DNA of 64,000 nt from Stutzerimonas stutzeri (GCF_002890915.1 NZ_POUT01000004.1:248001-312000); one strand, 5' to 3'; shown: positions 34,981 to 47,045, counted from the first letter of the stretch. A program made the numbers and translations. Notes: a model not told the origin generated them from the letters alone.

Positions 34981-35703
34981 CTATTTGATATCGCTGATCA
35001 AGCCTCGCCGCACCAATGTCTTGATCTTGATCAGATGGTCATCTTCCTGCGCCTTGGCTTTGACGAAGCCCTTGGCGATACCGGAGTGACCGCCGGCTTC
35101 GGCCAGCTCGATCAACAGTTCCCACGCGGCATTGTCCTCCAGCTCGGCGGTCAGGAGCGCATTGAGGCCCTGCGCGATGTTGGTTCGCGGATCGGTCAGT
35201 ACCTGCATCAGGCCCATGGACTTTACCGCGGCGACATCGGCGCACGGTGTCTGCGCGGTGGGGTCGGCGCCCAGATTCCTGATGGCATCCTCGACCATCA
35301 ACATATGCTCGAACTCCTCGTCGCGAATATGCTGGAGCACAGCCACCAGGTCGGAGCCCACGACATCCATTGCCTTGACCTTGGCGAGCATCGCGTCGTA
35401 CAGGCGAACCCCGTTGCGCTCGAAGGCGATCCGTTCGCCAAGCTTGTCGACCAGTACTTCAGGGCTCTTGCCCTTGACCATGTCGAAAGTGGATTTGAGC
35501 ATTCCCTTCGCCGAACCGGGAACGGGGACCGAGCCGATACGGTCGGCCTCTTCATTGCGCTTGCTACGCTCGATCATGAGCAGGCTGTCGTCACCTGCGA
35601 CATCGGGATGCGTATGTTCGACGGCCTCCATCAGCCGCTGAGTATCTTTCGGGGACATCTGCACACCGGTGAAATTGGTGCCAAGCTTTGCTGCAGTCGC
35701 CAT
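34981..35703 (-). CDS. Ferritin-like domain protein
   Basis: A 240-residue, mostly helical protein. A ferritin-like four-helix core is suggested by ERIAFERNGVRLYDAMLAKV, IRDEEFEHMLMVEDAI (E-x-E-x-x-H type), LTAELEDNAAWELLIELAE and AKAQEDDHLIKIKTLV, which together supply the Glu/His set of a diiron or dimanganese site. The gene is 11 nt downstream of a second ferritin-like gene, so they are translated together. Function is unknown; an oxidative-stress or metal-handling role is family-level inference. Confidence 0.7.
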   Translation of the reverse strand: MATAAKLGTNFTGVQMSPKDTQRLMEAVEHTHPDVAGDDSLLMIERSKRNEEADRIGSVPVPGSAKGMLKSTFDMVKGKSPEVLVDKLGERIAFERNGVRLYDAMLAKVKAMDVVGSDLVAVLQHIRDEEFEHMLMVEDAIRNLGADPTAQTPCADVAAVKSMGLMQVLTDPRTNIAQGLNALLTAELEDNAAWELLIELAEAGGHSGIAKGFVKAKAQEDDHLIKIKTLVRRGLISDIK

Positions 35704-35714
35704 CTTGGTTCTCC

Positions 35715-36884
35715 TCAGGAAGCCTTGCGAAACAGTTCACCACCCGGTGCCCACTGGTAGCCCGCGGACACGATGTCCGATGCGAGCCCTTGGGAAGCCA
35801 GGTGTTTACGGTAGTCAAGCGAGGATTGCGGCTCCTTGGCCTTGTCCACGTAGGCCGTTCCGGCAGAGCGCAGGTCGACCTCGGCCGCCAGTACCTGGCG
35901 CACGAAATCGCGTTGGCTCTTGAACTCCACCATCTTCGGCAGCGGGCCGGCCAGGATCTCCGCCGGATCACGGCCCTCGATCTTCTTGAACCATTCGCAG
36001 GCGACGTTCAGGTGGCCCAGTTCGTAGTCGAGGAAGCGCTCCCAGATCGCCTTGATCCGCGGATTGGTTTCCTGCTCAGCGCAACTGGCGTACATGTAGA
36101 CCTCCATCGCCTCGTGCACCAACCACTTCTCGATGTGGCTCTCGCTGGGGTCGGACAACGAGCCATACTGGGTGACGTGCTGTTCTTCCACCGAGGCGAT
36201 CTCGGCATAGAGCTGCCGCGCCAGCGGATCGGCGAACAGAGGACCGATGTTCTGGTAATAGTCGTGGGTCTGGTATTCCGCACCGGTGATCAGTGCCGCG
36301 TGAATCTTGGTGATCAGCGCCGCCGTGTTCTTCTCGTAGTTGTCGCGGATGTCGTTCTGCGGATGGCGATGATGCTCGGAGGTTTTGCGCCCTGGGACGA
36401 TATCGGTATAACCCTGCAGGATATTGTTGGCATCCTTGCCTTCCAGGCGGTCGAGCATGGCAGAGTAGCGGTACAGGTGGTCGAAATCCTCCAGCAGGCC
36501 GAAGCGATAGGTTTGTGCCTGGTAGGGATCAGGCTCGTTCTGCGCCACCGCGGCAGTGACCTCGATCGCGACCTGTTCATAGGCGACGGTGGTTTCCAGC
36601 GGCGAGTGGTCGGCACCGATCAGCCAATTGATCATGGTCGCCTGGTGCTGCTCGGTGCGACGAATCTCGGCCAGCGGCAAGCGCAGCTCCTTGTTGAAAC
36701 GGGCAATGCCGTGCTTGAGGCGTAGCGAATCGGTTTCCACCCCATTCATGAGGATGATGCGCACGCGGGTAAACGCATCGTCATCGAGCTTGCTGATCGG
36801 TTTGCCGGCCATTTCCTTCCATGTGAATTTCTGCTTATCCAGGGGCGTACCTTTGTTGTCGAAAATTCCGGAAAGGGTCTCCAT
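35715..36884 (-). CDS. Ferritin-like domain protein, partner of the preceding gene
   Basis: A 389-residue helical protein. Metal-ligand-like motifs occur in RRTEQHQATMINWL, ASVEEQHVTQYGSL (E-x-x-H), EKWLVHEAMEVYMYAS and DYELGHLNVACEWFKK (E-x-x-H), spread over two ferritin-like bundles. The start at 36884 (METLSGIFDNKG) has a CGGAGG ribosome site; the open frame extends 33 codons further without support. Adjacent ferritin-like genes of different size suggest a hetero-complex, but I know of no characterised function. Confidence 0.7.
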   Translation of the reverse strand: METLSGIFDNKGTPLDKQKFTWKEMAGKPISKLDDDAFTRVRIILMNGVETDSLRLKHGIARFNKELRLPLAEIRRTEQHQATMINWLIGADHSPLETTVAYEQVAIEVTAAVAQNEPDPYQAQTYRFGLLEDFDHLYRYSAMLDRLEGKDANNILQGYTDIVPGRKTSEHHRHPQNDIRDNYEKNTAALITKIHAALITGAEYQTHDYYQNIGPLFADPLARQLYAEIASVEEQHVTQYGSLSDPSESHIEKWLVHEAMEVYMYASCAEQETNPRIKAIWERFLDYELGHLNVACEWFKKIEGRDPAEILAGPLPKMVEFKSQRDFVRQVLAAEVDLRSAGTAYVDKAKEPQSSLDYRKHLASQGLASDIVSAGYQWAPGGELFRKAS

Positions 36885-37403
36885 GGAGCCTCCGTTGTCG
36901 TGCGTGAATATCGGGCAATCAGGGATCGCGCCGGGAAGTGGGCGATCCTTAAGACTGACCGGTGAGCCGCGCCGAGAATTCAATTGCCCCCGCCAGGCGG
37001 AAACGTGCTACAGGCGCGGATGACCGATGAAGCGAGCCAGTCAAGAAATACCGCCCCGCCAGACATCCCGTGCCTGCCCGCCTCGTCGCTTCGCTTGCCC
37101 GCGCTTACAGGACTCTACCCGCTCGTCGGGATAATTCCGATGGTGCCCCGGGTAGGGTAAGAAGGCGTCGGGGAGGAACTACGCTTCACCTAGGAGCAGC
37201 GGGCCACTGGTAGAGGCATGGTGGAAAGCGCTTGACGGTACTCATGGAGCAGCGACCCCGGATTGCAATGGCGCAACGCAAGCATCGACCTCGGTTCGCC
37301 CCGTACCCCATTGCTCAACGGCAAAGATTTTGCACTGGTGAGAACGAATCGATCAGTAACGCTCGGCAGCGCCGAGCGTCCTGCCTGCCATGGGAACCCA
37401 GCG
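36885..37403. other. Gene-free interval upstream of the ferritin-like pair
   Basis: 519 nt with no supported gene. It presumably holds the promoter of the ferritin-like pair (minus) and of the small gene at 37404 (plus). One loose dyad, CTACCC near 37116 against GGGTAG near 37150, is visible; otherwise I see no recognisable element. Confidence 0.4.
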
Positions 37404-37691
37404 ATGAAATCCTTGCGACTGCCTGAAGCGTTCAATGCGATTCGGGCGTATTTTTCCCCCCTCCACTTCTATGCCGCGATGGACTCACCCAGCACCATCA
37501 CGGTCACCATCCGCGACGAAGCCGGCGTCAGTTGCACGCTTGACGGCATTCCTTGTGCGACCTCGCTGTCCCATGCCGAACTCTTCCAACTGATACGCAC
37601 GATCGAGGTTCATCTCGAGGCCGCCAATCCCGGGCTCATAGATCAGCTGGCGCGTCCCCGCATGCAGTTCGACGGAAAAAAACTGTCCTGA
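37404..37691 (+). CDS. Small hypothetical protein (possibly DUF3509-like)
   Basis: A 95-residue product starting MKSLRLPEAFNAIRAYFSPL, predicted cytoplasmic with mixed alpha/beta character. The AFNAIRAYFSPLHF opening and the C-terminal ELFQLIRTIEVHLEAAN helix recall the small Pseudomonas DUF3509 proteins, but I am not sure. The frame is open further upstream to 37263; I chose 37404 because the upstream part is low-complexity. The ribosome site is weak. Confidence 0.45.
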   Translation: MKSLRLPEAFNAIRAYFSPLHFYAAMDSPSTITVTIRDEAGVSCTLDGIPCATSLSHAELFQLIRTIEVHLEAANPGLIDQLARPRMQFDGKKLS

Positions 37692-37837
37692 GCGGCAAGG
37701 CCGGCAATGCCGAACCACGGTATCCGCGCACTGACGATCGGCGCTGCTTCAGCTACGCGACAGGCATCGAAAAACTTCGGATAGCTGTATACTCGCGCGC
37801 TATTTTTTCCATGCCGTGAGAGCCGAGGCGGCCTGCA

Positions 37838-39163
37838 ATGTCGAAGAAAGTCGGAAATATCGGGTTCGTGTCGCTGGGCTGTCCAAAAGCAACCGTCGAC
37901 TCCGAGCGCATCCTCACCCAGCTGCGCCTGGAGGGTTACCAGATCGTGCCGTCCTACGAGGATGCCGATGTGGTGGTGGTCAATACCTGTGGCTTCATCG
38001 ACAGCGCCAAGGCCGAATCGCTGGATGCCATCGGCGAGGCGCTCGCCGAGAACGGCAAGGTGATCGTCACCGGCTGCATGGGCGTGGACGAGAACAACAT
38101 CCGCGGCGTGCATCCCAGCGTGCTGGCCGTTACCGGTCCGCAGCAGTACGAGCAGGTGGTCAATGCCGTGCATGAGGTCGTACCGCCGAGCATCGAGCAC
38201 GATCCCTTCATCGACCTGGTGCCGCCGCAGGGCATCAAGCTCACCCCGCGCCACTACGCCTACCTGAAGATTTCCGAAGGCTGCAACCATACCTGCAGCT
38301 TCTGCATCATTCCGTCCATGCGCGGCAAGCTGGTCAGCCGGCCGGTAGGCGACGTGCTTTCCGAGGCCGAGCGCCTGGTCAAGGCCGGCGTGAAGGAAAT
38401 CCTGGTGATCAGCCAGGACACCAGCGCCTATGGCGTGGACCTCAAGTACAAGCTCGACTTCTGGAACGGCCAGCCGGTCAAGACGCGCATGCTCGAGCTG
38501 TGCGAGGCGCTCGGCCAGATGGGCGTGTGGGTGCGCCTGCACTACGTCTACCCCTACCCCAACGTCGACGACGTGATCCCGCTCATGGCCGCCGGCAAGA
38601 TCCTGCCGTACCTCGACATCCCCTTCCAGCACGCCAGCCCGAAGGTGCTCAAGGCCATGAAGCGCCCGGCCTTCGAGGACAAGACCCTGGCGCGCATCCA
38701 GCAGTGGCGCGAGACCTGCCCCGAGCTGACCATCCGCTCCACCTTCATCGTCGGCTTCCCCGGCGAGACCGAGGAAGACTTCCAGTACCTGCTCGACTGG
38801 CTCACCGAAGCCCAGCTCGACCGGGTCGGCTGCTTCCAGTATTCGCCGGTCGAGGGCGCGCCGGCCGAGGAAATGGGCCTGGAGCCGGTACCGGACGAGA
38901 TCAAGCAGGAGCGCTGGGACCGCTTCATGGCACACCAGCAGGCGATCAGCGCCGCCCGCCTGCAGCGCAAGGTCGGCCAGGAACTGGACGTACTGATCGA
39001 CGAAGTCGACGAGGACGGCGCCATCGGCCGCTCCTGGGCCGACGCCCCGGAGATCGACGGCATGGTCTACGTCGACAGCGAGCGGCCACTGCAGCCCGGC
39101 GACAAGGTACGCGTACGGGTGACCAACGCCGATGAGTATGACCTCTGGGCCGAGGCAATCTGA
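37838..39163 (+). CDS. rimO: Ribosomal protein S12 methylthiotransferase
   Basis: Radical-SAM enzyme that adds a methylthio group to Asp89 (E. coli numbering) of ribosomal protein S12. The 441-residue protein has the N-terminal UPF0004 domain with cysteines in [22 protein letters not shown] and VTGCMG. The radical-SAM triad is CNHTCSFC (about 148-155), and a C-terminal TRAM domain ends EYDLWAEA. Length and motifs are typical. TATACT at 37788-37793 is a likely -10 box, and a terminator follows the gene. Confidence 0.96.
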   Translation: MSKKVGNIGFVSLGCPKATVDSERILTQLRLEGYQIVPSYEDADVVVVNTCGFIDSAKAESLDAIGEALAENGKVIVTGCMGVDENNIRGVHPSVLAVTGPQQYEQVVNAVHEVVPPSIEHDPFIDLVPPQGIKLTPRHYAYLKISEGCNHTCSFCIIPSMRGKLVSRPVGDVLSEAERLVKAGVKEILVISQDTSAYGVDLKYKLDFWNGQPVKTRMLELCEALGQMGVWVRLHYVYPYPNVDDVIPLMAAGKILPYLDIPFQHASPKVLKAMKRPAFEDKTLARIQQWRETCPELTIRSTFIVGFPGETEEDFQYLLDWLTEAQLDRVGCFQYSPVEGAPAEEMGLEPVPDEIKQERWDRFMAHQQAISAARLQRKVGQELDVLIDEVDEDGAIGRSWADAPEIDGMVYVDSERPLQPGDKVRVRVTNADEYDLWAEAI

Positions 39164-39178
39164 CCCGCCCGCCGCGAG

Positions 39179-39204
39179 ACGCCCCGCACAGACGGGGCGT
39201 TTTC
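39179..39204 (+). terminator. Terminator after rimO
   Basis: ACGCCCCG (39179-39186), loop CACAGA, CGGGGCGT (39193-39200), then TTTC. It separates rimO from the TrpB-like gene. Confidence 0.8.
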
Positions 39205-39300
39205 ATTTCTACCACCTGGCAATGCGGCGCTGCGCCCGCTTGCAGCATCGCGGCCAATGGCTATGATCGGCAGCCCGCCTTCGCCTCCGGAGCAAAAACC

Positions 39301-40509
39301 ATGTCGTCCGATTCTCGCTTCACCGCCATGCCCGATGCCCATGGCTACTTCGGCCCCTACGGTGGCCAGCTGGTGCCGCCGCACCTCAAGCAGGCCATGG
39401 ACGACATCGACCTGGCCTACGAAGAGATCCGCCAGCGCGAGGATTTCCAGCAGGAACTGGCGGCGCTGTTCGCCGACTACGTGGGCCGGCCGAGCCCGAT
39501 CTTCCATGCCCGGCGCCTCTCCGAGCAGCTCGGTGGCGCGCAGATTCACCTGAAGCGCGAGGACCTGAATCACACCGGGGCACACAAGATCAACCACTGC
39601 CTGGGCGAGGCACTGCTTGCCCGGTTCATGGGCAAGACCAAGGTGATCGCCGAGACCGGCGCCGGCCAACACGGTGTCGCCCTGGCCACCGCCTGCGCGC
39701 TGGTGGGCATCCCCTGCGAGATCCACATGGGCCAGGTGGACATCGAGAAGGAACATCCCAACGTCACCAAGATGAAGATCCTCGGCTGCAAGCTGGTGGC
39801 GGTCACCCGCGGCGCGGCGACGCTCAAGGAAGCGGTGGACAGCGCCTTCGAGGAATACCTGAAGGATCCGCACAACTACCTCTACGCCATCGGCTCGGTG
39901 GTCGGCCCGCATCCGTTCCCGAAGATGGTCCGCGATTTCCAGTCGATCATCGGTCAAGAGGCGCGCGGCCAGTTTCTTTCCAGGCATGGTCGCCTGCCGG
40001 ACCAGGTGGTCGCCTGCGTCGGCGGCGGTTCCAATGCCATGGGCATCTTCACAGCCTTCCTGGAAGACGCCGCGGTCGAGCTGGTGGGCATCGAGCCGGC
40101 CGGCGAAAGCCTGGACAAGCCCGGCCGCCATTCGGCCACCCTGTCCAAGGGCAAACCCGGTGAACTGCACGGCATGGCCTGCTACGTGCTGGAAGATGCC
40201 GAGGGCAACCCGTCCGCGGTGCACTCCATCGCCTCCGGACTGGACTATCCCGGCGTCGGCCCTCAGCACAGCTACCTCAAGGACATCGGCCGGGTGAACT
40301 ACCAGACCGCGACCGACCAGGAATGCCTGGATGCCTTCATGACCCTGTCGCGCGTCGAAGGCATCATCCCCGCGCTGGAAAGTGCCCACGCGGTGGCCTG
40401 GGCGATTCGCACCGCGCCGAGGCTGGGCAAGGACAGCCACATTCTGGTCAACCTCTCCGGCCGCGGCGACAAGGATGCCGACTACGTCGCCAACCTGCTC
40501 GGTCTGTAA
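39301..40509 (+). CDS. Stand-alone tryptophan synthase beta-subunit-like enzyme
   Basis: A 402-residue fold-type II PLP enzyme of the TrpB family. The PLP lysine is in [11 protein letters not shown] (about residue 95), the catalytic glutamate in [10 protein letters not shown], the phosphate-binding loop is GGGSNAMG, and LSGRGDKD is at the C-terminus. It differs clearly from the TrpB usually paired with TrpA: it opens [13 protein letters not shown], and many positions in the usual alpha-contact region differ. No trpA or TrpI-type regulator is nearby. GGAG gives a good start. It could make tryptophan from free indole and serine or act on another nucleophile. Confidence 0.88.
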   Translation: MSSDSRFTAMPDAHGYFGPYGGQLVPPHLKQAMDDIDLAYEEIRQREDFQQELAALFADYVGRPSPIFHARRLSEQLGGAQIHLKREDLNHTGAHKINHCLGEALLARFMGKTKVIAETGAGQHGVALATACALVGIPCEIHMGQVDIEKEHPNVTKMKILGCKLVAVTRGAATLKEAVDSAFEEYLKDPHNYLYAIGSVVGPHPFPKMVRDFQSIIGQEARGQFLSRHGRLPDQVVACVGGGSNAMGIFTAFLEDAAVELVGIEPAGESLDKPGRHSATLSKGKPGELHGMACYVLEDAEGNPSAVHSIASGLDYPGVGPQHSYLKDIGRVNYQTATDQECLDAFMTLSRVEGIIPALESAHAVAWAIRTAPRLGKDSHILVNLSGRGDKDADYVANLLGL

Positions 40510-40614
40510 CCCCTTCGCAGCGGGCCGTCGCCGTAACCGGAGCGGCCCCGCTGCGCAACGCGGCGCCATAGCGGGTAAGATGCCCAGCCGCCCGCCCGTA
40601 TCCAGGCCTGCCCC

Positions 40615-41322
40615 ATGCAACACAGCGTCTCGCCGATCGCCTACGTTCGCTCCTGCTTCAAGGAAAAGTTCGCCATTCCGCGCCAACCCAGCCTGGCCCC
40701 GGCCGCACGCGGCGTACTGGAACTGCTGCCGCCGTTCGACAAGGGCGATGCGGTGGCCGGACTCGAACAGGTCAGCCATGTATGGCTGCTGTTCCTCTTC
40801 CATCAGGCGCTGGAAAGCACGCCACGTCTCAAGGTGCGACCGCCGCGCCTGGGCGGCAATCGCATGGTCGGCGTGTTCGCCACCCGCGCGACGCATCGCC
40901 CCAACGGTATCGGTCAATCGGTGGTCAGGCTGGATCGCATCGAAGCGGACCGGCTGTTCATCTCCGGCATCGACCTGCTGGATGGCACGCCGGTACTCGA
41001 CATCAAGCCCTATGTGCCCTACGCCGACGCCCTGCCGGATGCGCGCAACGAAATGGCTGCGGGCGCGCCGGCGCTGATCGAGGTGCAGTGGACGGAAAGC
41101 GGGTTGCGGCAGGCCCACCGCGAAGCGCTGCGCCTCGGCGAGCCGCTGGTGGAACTCATCGAGCAATGCCTGGCGCAGGACCCACGCCCCGCGTACCAGA
41201 AGCCGGAGCCCGAGCGGCGCTACGGCGCGCAGTTCTGGGATGTCGACGTGCGCTGGCACTACCCTGCGCCGGGCACGATCCGCGTGCTCGAGGTGATACC
41301 CGCGACGCCGCAACTGACCTGA
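40615..41322 (+). CDS. trmO: tRNA t6A37 N6-methyltransferase, TsaA/TrmO family
   Basis: A 235-residue SAM-dependent enzyme that methylates t6A37 to m6t6A in tRNA-Thr. The N-terminal beta-barrel domain has SPIAYVRSCFKEKFAIPRQP, VSHVWLLFLFH and FATRATHRPNGIGQSVVRL, the signature of the family. A C-terminal extension follows. The ribosome site is weak. It is convergent with quiP, with a 17-nt gap. Confidence 0.92.
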   Translation: MQHSVSPIAYVRSCFKEKFAIPRQPSLAPAARGVLELLPPFDKGDAVAGLEQVSHVWLLFLFHQALESTPRLKVRPPRLGGNRMVGVFATRATHRPNGIGQSVVRLDRIEADRLFISGIDLLDGTPVLDIKPYVPYADALPDARNEMAAGAPALIEVQWTESGLRQAHREALRLGEPLVELIEQCLAQDPRPAYQKPEPERRYGAQFWDVDVRWHYPAPGTIRVLEVIPATPQLT

Positions 41323-41340
41323 GGCCGGCGCGGCGCGACC

Positions 41341-43878
41341 TCACTTGCCGGCCGGGGTCAGCAACAGGCGCTGCGTGCCATAGACCTTGTCGAGATTCTC
41401 CGCCTTGAACGGGAAGCTCAGGTACTGTGCCTTCAGCCACGCCTCGATGCCGTCGGCGTAGTGCGGGCTGGCCGGGTTGCCGGATTGGCCCGAACTGTTC
41501 AGCCCGATCATCGGCTCGTCCAGCCCGAAGTCGACGATGATGCGCATCGCCGGGATCAGCCAGGTATCGAAGTCCGTGCCCAGGTGATAGGCCGAGGCAT
41601 TCAGCGTACTGTGATCGCCGCCCATGGCATAGGGACCACGGTCGAGGTAGTTGCCGATGGCGTTGATCTTGCTGCGCTGGCCGGCCGGCATGTGCGGCGC
41701 CAGCTGCGTCGCGCCGGAGGTCCAGCGAGCCGTATGCAGTTTGCCCCATTGCCAGGCGCTGCGCTCGTTGCCGAGACGGGTTTCCAGCAAACTCACCGCA
41801 GCGGCCAGGCTGCGCGCCAGGATCGCCGGTTTGTCTTCGCTCTGCGCGGTACGCTGGTCGTTCCAGAACGGGCTGTCTTCGCGGCCGAGCAGATGGTCCG
41901 CCTGGGCCGAATAGGAAGTGTTGGCCGTCTGCACCAGCGCACGCCAGGCCGGCGAGTCCTCAGGCCCCAGTTCGTCGAGGAAGATCTGCCGCGCGCTCTC
42001 GTGCAGGAAGGCGCCATACAGCGCGGCGTTGGCCGAATCGGCCGCGAGCTTGCCATCGAAGGCGAGCAACCGATCCAGCGCCTCGCGCGCCTTGCTGCGT
42101 TCGGCGGCCGGCAGCGCATCGATCGCCTGGCGCAGCGGCCCGGCCATGCCCGGCGCCTCGAACATCGCCCTGAGCTTGGCGGCGAACGGCGTGACCTGGT
42201 CGTACTGCATGGCGATGGTGCTGCGGGTGTCATGCTTGCCGCGCCCGGCCAGCTCCGCCAGTCGCTCATAGCGCTCCGGGCCGTACCAGGAGCTGGACAG
42301 CTGCATGCCATAGCCGCGCGGCACGCTGCGCTGGTTGGCGGTGCCTAGCCAGCCCTGGAACGGGTCCTGGTCGTAGGGATGCAGCATCGGGTCGGCATAG
42401 CCATCCCAGTCGTAGCGACCGTCCCAGCCCGGCGACGGCACCAGCCCCAGCCCCTCGCGACGGTTGGGGAAACGCCCGGTAACCTGCCAGCCGATGCCCT
42501 GCTGGTCGGCGAAGACCAGATTGAGCGCGGCGGCGCGAATCTCCCGGGTCGCCTCGAAGGCCTGGTCCACCGACTGCGCGCGGGACAGGTCGAAGAAGGC
42601 GTCCAGCGTGCGATCGGCTTCCAGCTGCGTGGTCTTCAGTGCCAGGCCGTAGCCACTGCTGAGCTGCAACGGTTGCAGCGGGTGCTTGCGCTCGCCGAGT
42701 ACGCTGTTGAGCAGCGGGCCGTTGCGAGTCTCGAAGATGGTCTCGCGGATCGGCCGCTCGCCCTTGACGAAGTAGGTCTCGTGGCGCTCGCGGGCCGGCA
42801 GCCATTTGCCGTCGGCGAGGTACATCAGCCGCGAGCCTTCGCGACGCACCTGCTCGAGATAGAGGTCCTGGTTGTCGCCCATGACCATGGTCATGCCCCA
42901 GCCGAGCTTGCCGTTGAAGCCCGCCACCACGGCAGGGACGCCGGCGATGGTGACGCCCGCCGCCTGGAACTTCGGTGCGCGGATCTGCATGAAATTCCAG
43001 TACGAGGGCATCGACAGCGGCAGGTGCGTGTCGTTGGCCAGGATCGGCTTGCCGCTGCGCGTGTTGCTGCCGGCGATGGCCCAGTTGTTGGAGGCCGCCA
43101 TGCCGGCCGGCGTCAGAGCCGCCAGCGGCTGTGTGGCACGTTCGAGTGCCGCCAGCCCGGGCACGCTGCCACCCAGCTTCAAGCCCTTGAGCTTGTCCGC
43201 CTCGTCGAACGGCAACGCCTCGTCCGGGTAGATGGGCAACAGCCAGGCCAGCTTGTCGCTACCCACTTTCTGCGCCATCAGCAACGCGGCGACCTCTTCC
43301 TGCAGGTTCTGCGACAGGCCGAAATTGAGCAGGCAGAACACCAGCACCGAGTCCTCCGGTTTCCAGTATTCCGGTTTATAGCCGGACTCGGCGAGGTCCA
43401 TCGGCAGCTTGTCGCGGTGGCGATACAGGTAGGCGTTGACGCCACGGGCGTAGACCTCGAAGAACTTCTTCATCCGCGGCGAGGATTCGCGGTAGAGCAC
43501 TTCGGCGCTCTGGCGCAGATTGACCGCGCGCATGAAACGGTCGGTCTCCAGCACGCCGGGGCCGACCATTTCCGCCAGGCGACCCTGGGCCATCAAGCGC
43601 AGGCTGACCATCTGGCTCAGCCGGTCGCTGGCGTGGACGTATCCCATGGCGAACAGCGCATCGTGAAACGACGAGGTTTCGATCAGCGGCATGCCCAGCG
43701 AATTGCGCCGGATACTCGCACTGCCCGCCAGCCCGGTCAGCGGCTGGATGCCCTGCGCCGGCGGCAGGCTGGCGCTGTAGCGGTTGTCGAGATAGGCCTG
43801 GCAGCCGCTGAGGCCGAACACGCCGAATGTGGCCACCAGGGCCAGGCGAACCAGAGGGAATGGCAGACACGAAGACAT
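41341..43878 (-). CDS. quiP: Penicillin-amidase-family acyl-homoserine-lactone acylase, QuiP-like
   Basis: An 845-residue Ntn-hydrolase precursor, nearly the length of P. aeruginosa QuiP. It has an N-terminal hydrophobic segment with an LSGC lipobox (C26), an alpha chain, and an autocleavage site at S263 in [10 protein letters not shown], which becomes the N-terminal nucleophile of the beta chain. The [11 protein letters not shown] segment near the C-terminus is also conserved in the family. QuiP removes the acyl chain from long-chain acyl-HSLs in the periplasm. A substrate other than AHL is possible. AGGAGC precedes the start. Confidence 0.88.
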   Translation of the reverse strand: MSSCLPFPLVRLALVATFGVFGLSGCQAYLDNRYSASLPPAQGIQPLTGLAGSASIRRNSLGMPLIETSSFHDALFAMGYVHASDRLSQMVSLRLMAQGRLAEMVGPGVLETDRFMRAVNLRQSAEVLYRESSPRMKKFFEVYARGVNAYLYRHRDKLPMDLAESGYKPEYWKPEDSVLVFCLLNFGLSQNLQEEVAALLMAQKVGSDKLAWLLPIYPDEALPFDEADKLKGLKLGGSVPGLAALERATQPLAALTPAGMAASNNWAIAGSNTRSGKPILANDTHLPLSMPSYWNFMQIRAPKFQAAGVTIAGVPAVVAGFNGKLGWGMTMVMGDNQDLYLEQVRREGSRLMYLADGKWLPARERHETYFVKGERPIRETIFETRNGPLLNSVLGERKHPLQPLQLSSGYGLALKTTQLEADRTLDAFFDLSRAQSVDQAFEATREIRAAALNLVFADQQGIGWQVTGRFPNRREGLGLVPSPGWDGRYDWDGYADPMLHPYDQDPFQGWLGTANQRSVPRGYGMQLSSSWYGPERYERLAELAGRGKHDTRSTIAMQYDQVTPFAAKLRAMFEAPGMAGPLRQAIDALPAAERSKAREALDRLLAFDGKLAADSANAALYGAFLHESARQIFLDELGPEDSPAWRALVQTANTSYSAQADHLLGREDSPFWNDQRTAQSEDKPAILARSLAAAVSLLETRLGNERSAWQWGKLHTARWTSGATQLAPHMPAGQRSKINAIGNYLDRGPYAMGGDHSTLNASAYHLGTDFDTWLIPAMRIIVDFGLDEPMIGLNSSGQSGNPASPHYADGIEAWLKAQYLSFPFKAENLDKVYGTQRLLLTPAGK

Positions 43879-43951
43879 CGACGGCTCCTGTGCGGGCTGG
43901 GCAAGGAAGGACTATCAGACTGGATGGCGCGCAGCGATGACGATCGGGCGA

Positions 43952-44416
43952 TCAGGCGGCGTCGTGGAAGTTTGGCAGAGCCTCGTCGAGCAGCCAACGG
44001 GCCGAGCGGCGGGCCTCCGCCTTGTGTTGCAGCTCCAGCGCGCTGAAAGTGGCTTCGTGGTGGCGCCGCTCGCGCTTGTCCAGTGCCCTCCAGGCGGCAT
44101 GGGTCGGCACCTCCCTGGTCGCCTCGAAAAGCACCTGGAAGACCTGGCAACGCGGATGCTGGCCGAGACTGGCGTCGTAGTTGTCGAGCAGCACCTTGAT
44201 GCGGATCGCCCCTTCGATCAACGGCAACTGCTCGTCCAGCAGGCAGTTGGCGAGGATTCGCAGGTCCTCCGCCAGTGCCAGCTGTTGTTGCTCGCGAGTC
44301 TGCGCCTGCAACCGCTCATTGCGCCAGACGCGGCGCCAGAGATACAGCGCATAGCCGGCGAGCGCCACAATCAGCAGCGCTCCGACCACCAGCAGACTCA
44401 GCATCAGGGGTGTCAT
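43952..44416 (-). CDS. DUF2489-type membrane-anchored protein
   Basis: A 154-residue protein. From the start at 44416 it opens MTPLMLSLLVVGALLIVALA, one membrane helix (residues 5-27), then a helical cytoplasmic domain with many charged residues. Family assignment is from memory of similar Pseudomonas proteins. It begins 7 nt after the SEC-C gene stop, in a three-gene minus-strand set. The open frame upstream to 44491 overlaps that gene and is not supported. Confidence 0.7.
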   Translation of the reverse strand: MTPLMLSLLVVGALLIVALAGYALYLWRRVWRNERLQAQTREQQQLALAEDLRILANCLLDEQLPLIEGAIRIKVLLDNYDASLGQHPRCQVFQVLFEATREVPTHAAWRALDKRERRHHEATFSALELQHKAEARRSARWLLDEALPNFHDAA

Positions 44417-44423
44417 GGCAGGC

Positions 44424-44612
44424 TCAGGCGCCGTGGCACTTTTTATATTTCTTCTGGCTGCCGCACGGGCAAGGGTCGTTGCGACCGACATCCTTCAGCG
44501 GGTTGCGCACCGGCTCCTGGCCGTGGCTGCAATGCGGACCATGCACGTGGTGGTGTTCATGGTCGTGATCGTGGTTGCAATCGGGACCGTGCACGTGGGC
44601 TTCATGATTCAT
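44424..44612 (-). CDS. Small His-rich SEC-C motif protein
   Basis: A 62-residue metal-binding protein. The N-terminal half is extremely rich in histidine ([20 protein letters not shown]), with three cysteines. The C-terminal half is a SEC-C zinc motif ([14 protein letters not shown]). SEC-C resembles the C-terminal zinc tail of SecA. CCGGAG precedes the ATG at 44612. A role in zinc, nickel or cobalt buffering or delivery is inferred only from composition. Confidence 0.85.
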   Translation of the reverse strand: MNHEAHVHGPDCNHDHDHEHHHVHGPHCSHGQEPVRNPLKDVGRNDPCPCGSQKKYKKCHGA

Positions 44613-44619
44613 CTAGGTA

Positions 44620-45117
44620 CTACTCCGGAATAAAGTTACCCGGGATTATCTCGCCATCGCTGGAAATGTGCACGCGCCGGCCGAGCATCAGGCCGGTCTT
44701 GATCTCGCCATCCAGGCGATATCGGATCGGACGGTCGGGCTTCTCCAGCAACCGCACGATGTATTTCATATGGCGCCACAGGTTGGTGTGCACCGGCACC
44801 TCGTAGTACTCGAAACCATGGGCCGGCACGGTCAGCCAGCCGCTGGACTCGCCGCTGGCCAATTCGATGTCGTTGAGGTGAACGGTATAGATCAGCCCGC
44901 GAACGGGCAGGCTGCGGTCGTTGGGGTTGTCGATGCGAAAGCGCAGCATGAACTGCTGTTCCAGCAATCTCGCCTTGATGATATCGACCTTGGTGAGCTG
45001 GACCTCGGGGTCCTTGAAGTCACCGGTGAACCAGGTGGAACAACCCACCAGGCCGCCAAGCAAACTCAGCAACACCACTGTTTTCACTATTCTTATCGTG
45101 CGTGCCTGGCAAAACAT
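44620..45117 (-). CDS. LEA-type-2/WHy-domain lipoprotein
   Basis: A 165-residue lipoprotein. From the start at 45117 (GGAG ribosome site) the signal MFCQARTIRIVKTVVLLSLL ends in a LVGC lipobox. The mature part is a water-stress WHy/LEA14 beta-sandwich (PEVQLTKVDIIKARLLEQQF, FRIDNPNDRSLPVRGLIY). It is first in a minus-strand trio with the SEC-C and DUF2489 genes. Members are associated with desiccation or envelope stress in other bacteria; the role here is unknown. Confidence 0.85.
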   Translation of the reverse strand: MFCQARTIRIVKTVVLLSLLGGLVGCSTWFTGDFKDPEVQLTKVDIIKARLLEQQFMLRFRIDNPNDRSLPVRGLIYTVHLNDIELASGESSGWLTVPAHGFEYYEVPVHTNLWRHMKYIVRLLEKPDRPIRYRLDGEIKTGLMLGRRVHISSDGEIIPGNFIPE

Positions 45118-45268
45118 TCCGGTACTCCATAGGACGGCCAAGTGTAGCAAGCAACATGCTTGCCGCAATGGGGCCCACCGCAAAATTACCAGTCTCGTGC
45201 CGCCGTATGACAACGAGGTTTCCGCCCCCTCGCCAAGGCACCGGCGAGGGGCATGACCACGGCGCTGT

Positions 45269-47030
<1,762 letters not shown>

Positions 47031-47045
47031 GAAATGAGCGAGTCC

